In this document: in pieces, positions 47,761 through 60,400 of the stretch
Layout of the letters: each line of letters opens with the position of its first letter
How positions within the stretch are numbered: the first letter of the stretch is position 1
Origin: Medicago truncatula
Taxonomy: Eukaryota; Streptophyta; Magnoliopsida; Fabales; Fabaceae
Direction: 5' to 3'
Length of the DNA stretch: 64,000 bases
NCBI RefSeq assembly: GCF_003473485.1
Contig: NC_053042.1
Location: forward strand, 2,678,501 to 2,742,500
Translations under genes and position numbers: made by a program
The notes under the pieces: model-generated
What the model saw: the letters and a program-made list of their open reading frames with translations, nothing else
Told to the model about the DNA's origin: nothing
Database searches by the model: none

Positions 47761-48521
47761 CTTCACAATTCAGCTCAACCTCATTTTTCTCATTCTGCTT
47801 ATATAATTTTCATATCATTATTCAAAAACAACAAAAACATTGAAATATCAAAAATTCATAAAAAGAACTTTTCACAGTAAACCTTGATCTTAAATCAAGT
47901 GACCGTCTTTTTATTTTTATTTTTTTTCTTAATCAAATTTCAAATCAATTCTAATTCAACTTCAAGTCAATTTTCTTCAATCTAAAAAACACGAATCAAT
48001 TCTCATTTGCCATTTGGCTTTTTATTTCAAAACCTTTCTCAAAACATATAAAAAACACCAAACAAATCAAACGTCAATTTCTACCCCGAACTACGAGGTT
48101 TTGATCCCTCACGGGTACGTAGGCAGAGGACGCTCGTCCTTCCAAATCAATTAAAAAACAATTTTCTTTTTTTTCTTTTCAACTATCAACTAAAAAACAT
48201 TTTTCTTTTTTTCTCTTCAATTAAAATCAATTTTCTTTTCTTTTTCAACTCATCTTTCAATTCCATTTTCATCTCTTCAAAAGCAAGCAAGTTTAAGCAC
48301 AAAAAGTTAAATAAAATCAAGAGGTTCTCGTAGAATACTACGAATATTTAGGGTGCTAATACCTTCCCTAAATATAACCAACCCCCGAACCCTAAATCTT
48401 TTCAAAATGGGTGGTTTGGAACTTTTTCCCCTTTAAAAAAAATTTGTTCAGTCGTGAGATAAAAAGTGAGTCAAAAGTCAATCAAATGGCCTTGACGTCC
48501 GAAAAATGGCGCGACAGTCTT

Positions 48522-49424
48522 CAACCTCAATGAGATTGTTCCCTAAAAAAAAACCTCCATGAGATTGCAATTGACGGCAGTTTTTTTCCCCTCTCCCAAC
48601 TGTTTCTAAAATAAGACTTATTCAAAATAATATTATTTACTGATTTATTTGAATCGTTTTAAAAAAAAAAAAACATCAAAATAAAATTATTCAGAATCAG
48701 ATCTGGGTATTTTTATGAACAAAGTTTAGGTATTTCTTCATCTTCCAACTCCAAATAAATCCACCTCAACAATAAGAAGTGGAAGTCTGTGTTTAAGGGA
48801 GAAGGAGATGCACTTTTAAGATTGCAGTATATAGTTTTACACGTTGTAAAAATTGTTAATGAATCTGGAAATTGTAAAGTATGAATTTCATTTATGAACA
48901 CAAACCAAAACTAATCTTCAATTTATAGAAAAATAATGACCCATTTGTCACTAAAAATTGTAGTAAAAAAATAGTTCAGAAAAATACACTAAGAGATTTC
49001 TGTGATTCAAATTGTTGGAATAGTATTGTTAAAAAAAATGTTGTTGGAATGGTAGCCATGGTTGACTGATCCGCAGAAATTTGTGGTGGTGGATGAGTGA
49101 TGTAGGTGAAAGAAAAAAAGTATGGCACTGAGAGTCTATGATAAAACTATGTTCCTTAGTTAATCTAACTGTCAAAAATAATTTTCCCATGGTGGGAAAC
49201 AATTATCCTTTCCCATGCTAAACCCCACCTTAACATAATACATCATAACCCACAAACTTATTGATAATGAACTTAAAAAGAATATAAAAAAATTGGATAC
49301 CATCATGCTAATGAACTTCATGATAAGCCACCATCTTACTTATTATTAACATCACTGCACGCACATTAAATCTAACATTGACATTGAACATTAAACTACA
49401 ATAAGGATCAAACAACAACCAACA
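48522..49424. other. Intergenic, no gene seen
   Basis: AT-rich sequence between the solo LTR and the LINE fragment. The small minus-strand ORF at 48713-48901 has no recognisable features. No repeat termini were identified. Confidence 0.5.
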
Positions 49425-49439
49425 AAAAAAAATACTTTT

Positions 49440-50025
49440 TTTTTAAGCCAAAAAGAAAAATATATTAAAAAAGAAAGAGATACAGAGACTGGGGGAACAT
49501 AAAACCTAACCCAGGTAAAACCCAAGATGGGGATACATCATTATAAATCAGACCAAGTGAATCAGTCGTGAAATATCCTAACAAAAATTCACTAATCATG
49601 AGCATAACCCAGAGAACCCGCGTACGGGGACGAAACCGGATTACAAAAAAAAATATGAAAAGTGAACATTCATCAAGAACAATTAGGATTTAATTTTAGC
49701 GAATGGATTGACCGCCAACACGGTAACAAATCCAAGCGCCAACAACTCCCTGCACAAGCAGCAAGCATAAAGCTCTTTCTAGCACGAGGAACGAGAGTGT
49801 AAGCGGACAAGTTGCCTTGAAGTCTGTAGATCTCAACAGATCTGGAATCATCAAAGAGTCAAGCACACACACCACCAAACACAACAAGTTACAATCTGAT
49901 GCGTTAGAACTCAGATCGTGGGATGAGTCCAATACGTTAGTAACCAAACAGACTCTTTCGGGTTTAACGAAACCAGACCCTTTCGGGTTTATGAAACCAA
50001 AGCAAAAGGTCAAGACTGCACCCCC
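49440..50025 (-). mobile_element. 5'-truncated LINE copy with 15-bp target duplication
   Basis: The 15-bp direct repeat AAAAAAAATACTTTT occurs at 49425-49439 and 50026-50040. Between them, on the minus strand, a short open frame (about 50043-49696, ending YRVGGQSIR-stop) is followed by a 3' UTR of about 250 bp (TTTCGTCCCCGTACGCGGGT, then CCATCTTGGGTTTTACCTGG) and an A-rich tail, seen as the T run at 49436-49444. A long target duplication, 5' truncation and A tail fit a LINE. I do not recognise a conserved domain in the coding remnant. Confidence 0.6.
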
Positions 50026-50040
50026 AAAAAAAATACTTTT

Positions 50041-53000
50041 CAAATAAGAAGGAATTTAGTTATAGAAGTTAAAAAGAAAACTGATATTGCAAATATTAAG
50101 GGACATGGAAGCACAAACAGAGATATCATGGTGAACCAAAGCTTGCAGTATTAATCAGATAATAATAATATAGAACTTTTAACAAAAAAATACTCAAAGA
50201 TGAATAAAATATAGCATGTAAACAGATAGAAACAAACTTGTCTTGACAAATGCAAAATGAAACAAATTCTCAAATTAAGATGATGCCATGAATAGGATCT
50301 GCACTAATCAGAAGAAAAATGTATAGGATAAAAAAAAAAGTAAGACACACGGCAAAATGAGACAAAAAGCTAAAAAAAAAAACGACATCAGAACAACATC
50401 AAAGGAAAGAGTAAAAAATAAAAAACATAAAAGGAAAAGAAAATAGTGGAATAGTGAAAGACAAAGAGGAATAGTGAAAGACAAAAGAGATTGTACAAGA
50501 CATTTTAGGGGGAAAATAGTGGAAGTAGAGGGAAGAACAGGACAGAAAGGGAGAGGAGAAGTTGAGAGAAAAATGATTGAAAGTTTTCAGATAAAGACAA
50601 CAATGTCATGGAAAGAAAATAAACAAAGTGTTAGGGATGAAAATATTAACTGAGTGAATGAATATAAACTAACTGTATACAATGGAAAGAATGATACATA
50701 CATGTCAAACATTGCACCGCAAACAGTGTTTCAATGTTCCGATAAGTCATTTTGGTAGATGAGAAATTGGTTGTATTACACGAGATGCATGCTATATATA
50801 TACATGTGTGTGTCACACTGTCACACATTAGAAGTGTTTTTTTGGTAGATGAGAGGTTGGTTGCGTATAGGTAAATGCAAATGCAATTAAATGCAACTAC
50901 TTTTTTTTGAGTTGTGTGTACAGTGACATTAACGACTGATTTCAAATTTGAATTAAAGGATTAGGAGGAAAAAAAGAGGAGGAAAATTGCTAGGGTTTAA
51001 GCAATACCCAATTAGCTTATAAATGAAGGGATGAACCAGTAAATCACACCATACAAGTACATTATGAAATTACTTATTATTTTAGTGTTGCACAAATGTA
51101 GAAATTAGTATTATTTGCAAATTATGAATTACAATGTTATTATGACTCTAATTTAAACATTGTGATGCCAAAACAGTTTAAATTATGCGTTTGTGGTATG
51201 TATTTGAGTTAATATTATAAGAATTGCAACACATCATTAACTCAAGCTACACAAGTTTCATATTTATTTTGATATATGTTATAGTTAATGAACAACATTT
51301 ATGTCAATTAGCCCATAAATCCTATAATACAAATACATTATTGAATAACTTATATATATTTTTTGTTGCACAAGTGTACAAATTAATAACTCTTGCACAT
51401 TTTGTTTTCCTGTTGATATTCATATTAATTGTTTTTGAGTTTATTGTTAATTAGTAGTCTCAATATCGAAGTTGCATTTCATTTGGCATATTCATGTTAT
51501 TAACTACTTGTTGTATAAATCCCTTACATTTTGTACAGCTAAAATGACATGCAAGTACTTGTCAAAATAAGAGGAGATAAACAAAAGTATAATAAATTTT
51601 TACATTAGCTTAACATGCTTATAATTGAACGAGAACACAAGATAACATATTTATGCTTCTCTCTGTTTCATATCATACAGATTCAATAAGTAAACTATTT
51701 TAAGTATCAATTTTGTTGTGTAATTATTTAAGAGTTTATTATAATTTTGATAAACGTTATTTTACAGATATTCACTTTCACTTCCTGCCCCTTATAATTT
51801 TGGGGTGGTCATTGTACTCGAAAAAAAGAAATTCATCATCGAAAGGGATGATAAGTACAATCGTACCCTTTGATGTGGAATTCACTATATTAATCCATTC
51901 AATGAGAAGATTGCGTTTTTTCAAAGTATGAAAGAGCAAATAATTGAAATTAAATCGAAAACTGCAACAAGTAAGGAGTAGCATAGACTTGTAATGGATG
52001 TTTCAATGACTATAAAGGTAAGTTTAATTGCATAAATCTTATATTAATATTATTGCAATCTCCCTTATACAATGAAACATAACATCTAGCTCGACAGATA
52101 GATTTATAGGTTCTTTTCACAAGTGTAATTGAATGTATTAATACACAAAATATGTTCTCTCCAATTTTCCAAAAGACAGAATAATGATTCTATTTAGATA
52201 TATGTGGACGTGATTACTTAATTTTTGCAGTTTTGCTTTATCATGTTTTGCATTGTTGTGCTTTGTGTCAACTTTTAACTTTTTAATAATTTGTAGGTAC
52301 TTGATACCAAGAAGGCGTCACATGTGAGCATGACAAAATTGCTCGACATTTCAATATTAAAACTACGACTTTAGATAAAAAAACCACGACTCTTTAAATG
52401 TAGAATGAAGTGGAGACATCCTTAGCAAAACGATCGTTGATTCCATTAGCAAGAAGATGTTTAATAACCATGAAGCTTTTTTCTATGTTATGTTTTTAAT
52501 AATCTAATATATTGTTTGTCGTTTAACTGAATTAGATGTTTTTAGAAAGAGATGTTTAAATTAATGTTTTGCAACACATATAGAAAAAATTATTCTTACT
52601 AAATTGTGTTACTTTTTTCGCTGTCTTGTTGTTGCCACTCACTTGTCCATTCACAACCTCAAACTTACAAAATGATTTTTATGAAAATTTATCAACTTTA
52701 GTGTTCATCGTCATATGACATGATTGTAGAATTGTTGCATGCATATATTCTACTATTTTGTTCATTCCATTACTTACATAAACTGTTTGATTTCCTGGGT
52801 TATTGGTATTTGATAAATTTAAGAAAATACTCTTTTATGTTTAATGGTATCATTAGAAAAACATTTTTCGGTGAAATAAAAAGTATTTGATAAATTTAAC
52901 GAAAGTTATTCGATTATAAAGTTGTAATCAATGTACATTTCTTTCAAATGCATTGCTTTTCTGATCAATAACTTTCAATGTTTTGATCTTTGACTGCATA

Positions 53001-54439
53001 CTTTATCACGAGAAAAATAAAATATCAAATATTTTTCTTACTCTATCCATACAAGGTAAATGTGATGACTCATGTTGCTGAAGTGAAACTGGATTTCGAG
53101 GATATTTTGTCACCGGGAGTTCAATGATTGGTGCATTTGAAATATTTTTTCAGAGAGGATGTTGATAAACTTAAAGAATATCTAAAGAGATCAAGAGTAT
53201 CCTAGACTGTTCTATAAATCAGGTAATATGATAATTTTCCATTATCTATCTTGATTCCCCTTTGGTGCCAATAAGTTTCATTACTTCTTATATTTGTTAT
53301 AACTATCCCGATAAGTTGATACAAAATGATAGTTTCTTTTAAGAATATCAAATGATAGTTTTAAGTTGTTAATTTTGAAGATGGAAATTATTTATTTATG
53401 TCCATACAAGTTATGAGGACCTACAATGAACCAATAATAAGGATAGTCAAGAGAAATCATGTCTTTGCAAAAAATATGAATTTCAAAATAATTGTCATTT
53501 TTATTTTTCAACAAAGCCGTAGAAAACCACTAAGAAGACCAAAAACACTTAAAAACAATAAACATTTATATTTTTAGTTTTAATCAAAACCAAAATGTCA
53601 TAAAAAAATACCATTCATAATTTTCAAATGTTAACGTAATAAAAGAGCGGAAATATTATTTAAAATTAATAATTATTTAAAAAATAATAATTTTGTTTGT
53701 TTTGCTACAACTAAATAAAATATATTATGTGTTATAAAAATACCTAAATTTTTTTAGTTACATTCTCTATCATCTAAAAACATTTTTTTATTACGGAACA
53801 CACAAAAAGGTTAAAGATGCTTAGGTGTCAAATAATTAAAAGGGTAATGTTAACTTGTTTTCTTGCCACTAATGGTAAATATTAAATGAATAAAATTAAT
53901 ATTAAATTTTTTTAAGCGATAAATTAACACAATTTTCGATATAAAATTTTTATTAGTGAAATCTTTAACATGTATCATAAGAGCACAAGTTAACATTTCC
54001 CTAATTAAAATGACGCATATTGAATTTTTGTTGCTTATTACTTTTTATAATTGAATATTAATGTGTATTTAATCTCTATAAGCTTAACTCAATTGACAAA
54101 GACATTATATAATATATGGTTAATTATTCACAGTTTTGTTGTTAGTCTCTACAAAATAAAATCACACTTTTTAGTCCCTTAAACATTTTCCTTAAGTATT
54201 TTAGGACTAAAATTGTTGATAAATTTTTTTTACAGGGACTTAAAGTGCTGATGGAAAAATTTATAGGTACTAAAAATGCTGATGAAATTTTTTATAAAAA
54301 TTAAGAAGTATGATTTTATTTTGTAGGAATTAAAAACAAGAATATAAATATTTATAGGGATTGAAAGCCAGTAATATATTATATAGGGTCGACATTCCAT
54401 CGGCAACTCCCCATTTTTCCACATTTATAAGCTACTTAT
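50041..54439. other. Gene-poor intergenic region
   Basis: About 4.4 kb of AT-rich DNA without a supported gene. It holds a G/A-rich stretch (50400-50600), a fold-back element (54138-54337) and, at about 53570-53650, a piece like the 3' interior of the Helitrons near 27 kb without the terminal hairpin. ORFs at 50646-50945, 51713-51931 and 51778-51984 are short, low-complexity and lack family features. Confidence 0.5.
54138..54337. mobile_element. Fold-back MITE upstream of the large nuclear protein gene
   Basis: GTTGTTAGTCTCTACAAAAT followed by AAAATCACACTTTTTA is mirrored by TAAGAAGTATGATTTTATTT followed by TGTAGGAATTAAAAAC, about 36-bp inverted arms with few mismatches around an AT-rich core. 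It lies about 100 bp upstream of the probable 5' UTR. Confidence 0.55.
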
Positions 54440-57400
54440 CCAGGTCATCCATCCATTTCATCCATCGAGCTTCGCCACACTTCAATCTTCTTCGTTCCAG
54501 AGAAGCCTAAAGGTTCAGGTAATTTATTTTCTCTTCATTTTTTCATCTTTCTTTGCTTCTATTTCTTAATTTCATGCGCGTTCTGTGTTTTCCGGTGATC
54601 ACACTTTAGTTTCTCCATTTTCCTTATGCAAAAGCGCGTGTCATGGTTTACACTTTTCATTGTGGAATTATTTTCGTTCATATGAAGCACGAGTACTTCT
54701 CGGATTAGGCGTGTCCCGGTGTCTGACATGCGTTGGTGTCACTGATTACACATAATTATGTCATTTGCTTGGAATGTATCAACTATCAAACCTTGCATGC
54801 ATGTACCTTACTAAAATTACCAACTAGTAGCAATGATTCTATATTTTTTATGCACAGTGTTGTCAAATATCGGCCATGGTGGCTGATTTTCTAAAATTGC
54901 CGCCACAATTTCGAGAACGACGGCGGCACCATGGTGGCTGTATGCCAGAGTTTGACTTTCCGCCATGGTCTGCCATCGGTTATCAGTTACATTGGTTATG
55001 CATTGACGAGAGAATAAGTGGATTATTATGCAGGCCATTGTTTTTTATCCACAAGATACTCATGGTTTAAGATCAAAATTTATTCTAGGGATGTAATGCA
55101 AGACTGGGTTTACCCTAACAATTTTCATTGAAATGTTAATGCTGGAAATTCATTTTTTGTCCTCCGTTGTTGTGGCAGTGTAATTTCCTGGAGTTGTCTG
55201 ATCCGAAGCTTTGCACTTCTGCAATTGGGAATGCTGTTGGCCATGGCTTGTTGATTCTATAGAAAGTGTGAGTATAAAAACAGGAAAACTAATGAATCAT
55301 AACCTGCAAAGTTTCTTGGAAACTTTTCCTGGTATTTATTCCGGGGCAATGGTTGGGATGAGTCGTGGTAGTAATACTGCTTCTTTGCCAACATTTCCCG
55401 GCAGTGAGAGGGCAAGGGAATCTTTTTCTTCTAGAGGGCAATTCTGTGTTACAAGCCCTGCTTCTGGTTTAAATTTTTGGAGCTCAAATATGCAATCGAA
55501 ATCAAAATCGGCTTTTGAATGCTTCTCAGCTAAGTATGCAACTCCTTCTGTGAGTGGGTGTCCTCGGGTCTTCTGCATGGGAAAAAGTGAGTGGGAGAAG
55601 TTTATATTTTCTCTTTGGTTTATGTTTATACTTTATATATATATTTTTTGAGAACTCACATTTCTATTGTTGACTTGAAAGGTGGCCATCTTCTTCTAAG
55701 CAATACTGGGCATCTTGGTATTGTTTGCTCATGTCACTGTTGCCACATGTCTATACTCAAGTTTTGTGAGGTAAATAATGACAAAACTGGTTCTACTTTA
55801 TTGAGATCATTTTGAGAGCTATTTAACCACATCAAACATTAATTTCACATGCCATTGTGAACAGTTAGACAATAACCAACAACCAAACCGTATCCCACTA
55901 AGTGGGGTCTGCTAAATGGATCAAACTATACCATAATGTTCTATCATAAACTATATTTTGGTCTATTCTGATAATTAATGATTTATCTATTTTGATATTG
56001 CAGCATTCAGGGTTACACGGTGTCAACCCGGGGAATGCTGTTCGCATGGAAAGCGGAGAGACCATTGCACAGTGGCAGAAGTTGTATTTCTTAAAATCTG
56101 GGGTAAGATGTAGCTGTAATACATTTTAGTGCAGGCGAAGTGTATTTAGAGACGAATCGTGTGTATTCTTGGTCCTTCGCCAGTCCTTCCATCGGATGTT
56201 TATCAAGTCATAGGAAAAGAGAATTTTTCTATGGTTAATTTTTCTTTCATTTGTAACTTTTCTCCCACAATTGATTACATCATACGAGAAGACAATATAT
56301 TGTTTGTTTATCTGTTCAAACTTCAATCATAATCTAAAGAATTGCTTATACCTCAAGGTGCATCTTTTGGTGTTACCGAGCGTGCATTCCATTTGCTTTC
56401 CTCTAGTATTTTCAAGATATGGACCATTTGGTAAATGCTTTTTACTCTGGTTCTTAGAATTTTATTTGTTTGAAGTTACCAAACACTGGATGGTGATACT
56501 TTTATGATGCTTTAGATTATATCTTCGGGAAATGAGAGTGAATGGGACTGGCCAGAAGTATTTTCAACAACCAGCCATCTGATGAAATCCAATGCATCTG
56601 CATCTGATATGTCGAAGGGTGATTTCTCAAATATTCTCAATTCGGCTACAGTCACATTAAGGTCTGAAAAGTTTTCTGACTACGTTATGTTTCTGAAGAA
56701 TGCTGATACAGACCTCAATTTATTTTTTGGTGCATTGTCCAGAAAACAACCGATATCAAACGAGGATGGTCACAATATTCCACTCAAGGGTTTGAACGCT
56801 TTTACGCAGAACAACCTGTATGACCAGGTGAAAAGCCAGATAATGAAATCTAATATGGCTATTTGTACACCTGCACCAAACTTCGTTGGAGCTCAACTGA
56901 ATGATGGTTGTCAGCCTATACCTCCTTTCCTTGATTCTCTGAAAAGCAATGAATACTTGCCAATTACCCAGTCTACACAAATTCCAACAAACCTTCTAAA
57001 AGAGCATGAATGTATCAAAAAGAAGAATGTAAAGACTGGTCTACTAGGAAAAGATGTAACTTCCTCTAACATTGAGCTTAGGCTTGGTCAACCACCTTGG
57101 GCTGGAAATCTAGTTGATTCGTTTGTAGAATCACCATTGTTTACCTTTGCCAGTTCTCCGAAACTGCATTCCCTGATGCAGATGACTAATAGTGCGTTGA
57201 ATCAATATTTTTTCTTTACTGTTTGTCAGTGTTACAGTTTTCAATTCTTTATAATTGTGTGCTCATTTTGTTTGTAATTTTGAAGAAAACCCTCCTAACT
57301 GTGGATTTTGTTTATTAATTACAGACCTTAGCAGGGAGGAGGAATTACAAAATAGTTTTAGTCGTGCTGCCGGTTCATTCGAAATGCCCCTAAACTATAT

Positions 57401-60400
57401 GTCTGGATGTAGTATTAATTCAGATGCTGCTATAGCTAGTTCACAAACTGACAATGTGGCCACGAGTTCATTGTTTTTACCATTTCCACAATTTAGTTCT
57501 CAACCCAAGGGGACAACAAATGCTTGTAAAAATTTGGTGAATGGTGGTATAATGCCCATGAACCTGCATTCTGAATACGATACTGTGCAATTTGGTTCTT
57601 CTAATGTTGACTGGAATAGTAATGGTCACAAAGGAAGGCAATCAAATGATTCTGCACTGGAATTCAATAAATATTTGGACAATGATAATGGTGAAAGGTT
57701 TGGTGAAGATTCCTGTACCAAAGTAAATTCTGGATTTGAAGTAAATCAGTTCATGGAATTTGGCTCTATCAGAAGAACTATTGATGGTAGTGGTAGCTGT
57801 ACTCCAGTTGTTAATAGAAAGATATATGAATCAAGCTTTCCATCAGATACATCCGTGGGTGCAAATGCTTTGCTAGCCTCAAAAAATGTATCTTCTTTTG
57901 GACGAAACAATCATTTGACTTTGGGGACAGTTGTTCCATTTGTAGGAAATTTGAAGAGTCTTCCCTATCCTGTTTCAAGCTCTGCATCAAATCAAAATCC
58001 TACTTCACTGCAACAACAGGGTATTAATATGGATACTTGCATGATTGATGAAAATACGAGGTTGCTTCCATTGACCCAGATGCCGGAGTCATCCAAGCAA
58101 CAACAAGCTTTGTATTTTCATGATATGAATCAAAAGCTAGGGAAATCAGGTATTGCAGAACCCCAGAACTATATATACAAGGCTTCAGTACCTGAGCTGG
58201 GTTCTTCTGGTGCATCATTGAAATTTCCCCAAAATAGGGGGACTTGTGGGAATCTTGAGATTACTGATGGTATACACTAACTAACTGGCTTTGCTCACTG
58301 GCACACAATAGTCTTTCTCATCCTGTTTTAACTGTTTTCTTAGTTTCTTTCTTGGCATGGATTGTGGATTTTCTTTTATAGTATGCATGTATTTAATGGC
58401 TGTCTTTCTTGCAGGTTTGAACAGATATTGTGATTTCTCTGCCTTAACACCAACACCTTTACAATCTAAACAAAAGGAATCGCAATGTAAAAATTCCTAC
58501 GATCTTCAAAATGATGGGCCGTATTTGAGGTGAGGTGATTGCAGATATTGTGTTATGTCATAAGGATACTGTTATCTGCATCTTGCTAGAAATTCGTCTT
58601 TCTTTGGTGGCTTTGAAAGTTTGATGATCTGACAGTATGTTCTGGTACAGCTTATTTTTGTGGCATATTTAAGAGTGTTTTTCTCTTCAATTCAATATTC
58701 TAACTATGTTTTATAATTAATAGTAGTGGTATAGTGCCCCCTACCACGCACACAAACACACATACACACTTTATGTTGAAATTTGGGGTCTAACTCGTCC
58801 TTACAAAACCGGCTTGTAAGGTGAGGAGTGCCTCCTCTTTATAAACTCTTCTCAAGAGTCCTATCTATCCGATGTGGGACTAAATCCACCCCCTCAAAGC
58901 CGTCACAATGAAGGTGTTGGAGGCTGCAATGAAGACAAACCAAAGGCCTCAATTTAGGCGACTAAGGGTGGACCGCAATAAAGGCGGAATTTCCAACACT
59001 TCGGAATGAAAATAGGGCTCAAAACCTTCCTATCTTCCACAGGATGACATGTTTTCTGGAGAGGTCGAACCCATTTCGACCAACCCTGACATGTTTACTG
59101 CTGCTGCTTGACCTCTATTGAGTTTGGTCCTTTTTCTGGATTCAATTCATAGTGCATACCTAATAGACTACCTTTTTCCCCCCTCCTGCTGTAACTTCTT
59201 TCGCGTGTCGATCCTTTTCTCTTTTGGCACATCTCTCTCTGTCCTCTATTCTGCCTCTGCGTTGTTGACGATCAATCAGCATCCCTTTGGTGCATTCAAG
59301 GCATTATGTCAGTCGTAATTATCCCAACTCACTTGTTAATTATGCCTTAGAGTAGATGTATTGGGTGTCTGGATTACATGATTGTTTTCCATCATCTTCC
59401 AAATAGCAGCCATGCCACTGTAACATTTATGTGGTTTGTCCCATGGCACTCCACTAGTCGGTAATGACAGATATACATATAATTTGGTAGCACTTGGGGA
59501 TGATACTGTAATACTACTGTTGCTTTTCTTATATTTCTTTCCAAGCGTTTCAACTTGGGAACTTGTATGCATTGATTCCTAGTGCATCTCGAAAAGAATT
59601 AGTGTAAAAGTTTAGAATGTGAAGTGAATATGGATTATTTCTATCCCGAACACATTGATGGATATATGGTCGTAAGATCATCAAAGTACAGATCAACAGG
59701 TAATTCTATTGCAGGAAAATAGTTTACCGTATTGCAGTTATTTTGTATGTCATTGTGAACTCTTACCGTTATTGTTTGGTAATTTGGCTTTTTGGGATTC
59801 TCTTTGTGGGTGATTCCCAAGATTTTATTTATCTATTTTTTCCTGACTTGTTAGATCAAAAGCAGGAGTTCTATTTACACTAATGTCTGTAAACTTTTTC
59901 TTCTACTGGGACATCTAACTAAAGTTCACCCTTTTTGGCCTCTGCCAATTTAATGTTTCAGCCTTGGAATGACCAGATCAAGTAGAAAATGCTCTGAGAA
60001 ACAATCAGATGTATATTTGTTAGGCAAATATGTTAGTGCTGCTCGAGAAAATTGTTGCAGAAACAATGTTTGCACTGGAATTGGACCCTCTTGTGATACT
60101 GCAAAAGAAAAGTATGCAGATGTTAATGGTGTGACCTCTTTTAAGATAGCTTCAGAGTGTGGTAGAGATCAGAATGCTCCGAAGAATAAAAATATCTACT
60201 TCGATCCAAGTGGATTAGGTTCTCATGGCACAGTAAAAAATGGCTCTCATACACCTCAATGGAGAGATGTGCCAAGCAAGATCAGGAAACCATCACGTGA
60301 TACAACACTTTTAGATCAGATGGCTACTGTATTTGAAGGACAAGACGGTGCTCAAGTGGGAAACATTTCTGCCAAACCTTTGGAAAAAATTATTGGTACG

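Larger units (their letters stand above)
46459..48516. mobile_element. Solo LTR of a Ty3/gypsy-type (Ogre-like) retrotransposon
   Basis: Begins TGTCATACCCCAATTTTTGACC and ends AATGGCGCGACA, the canonical TG...CA. It is flanked on both sides by the identical 5-bp target duplication GTCTT (46454-46458 and 48517-48521). There is no internal gag/pol and no second LTR, so the element was reduced by LTR-LTR recombination. At 2,058 bp it is long for an LTR. Near its 3' end are GATCCCTCACGGGTACGTAGGCAGAGG and TTTAGGGTGCTAATACCTTCCC, features I associate with legume Ogre-type LTRs; the family name is inference. It contains a GC-rich hairpin (47291-47336) and a tandem array (47395-47760). Confidence 0.9.

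Noticed and set aside
50646..50945. Cys/Thr-rich 99-codon minus-strand ORF as a small secreted peptide
   Set aside because: It comes from low-complexity repeated text (two copies of a TTGGTAGATGAGA-type block), has no signal peptide and no conservation evidence.
53085..53230. Possible exon fragment (AGTGAAACTGGATTTCGAGG and following)
   Set aside because: Slightly richer in coding-like codons than its surroundings, but frames are short, interrupted and match no family I know.
54860..54990. GC-rich patch in the first intron of the large nuclear protein gene, with a similar patch at 62030-62110
   Set aside because: Both contain TTGTCAA(A)TA(T/G)CGGC-type text and are probably fragments of one repeat family, but no ends could be set, so no element is called.
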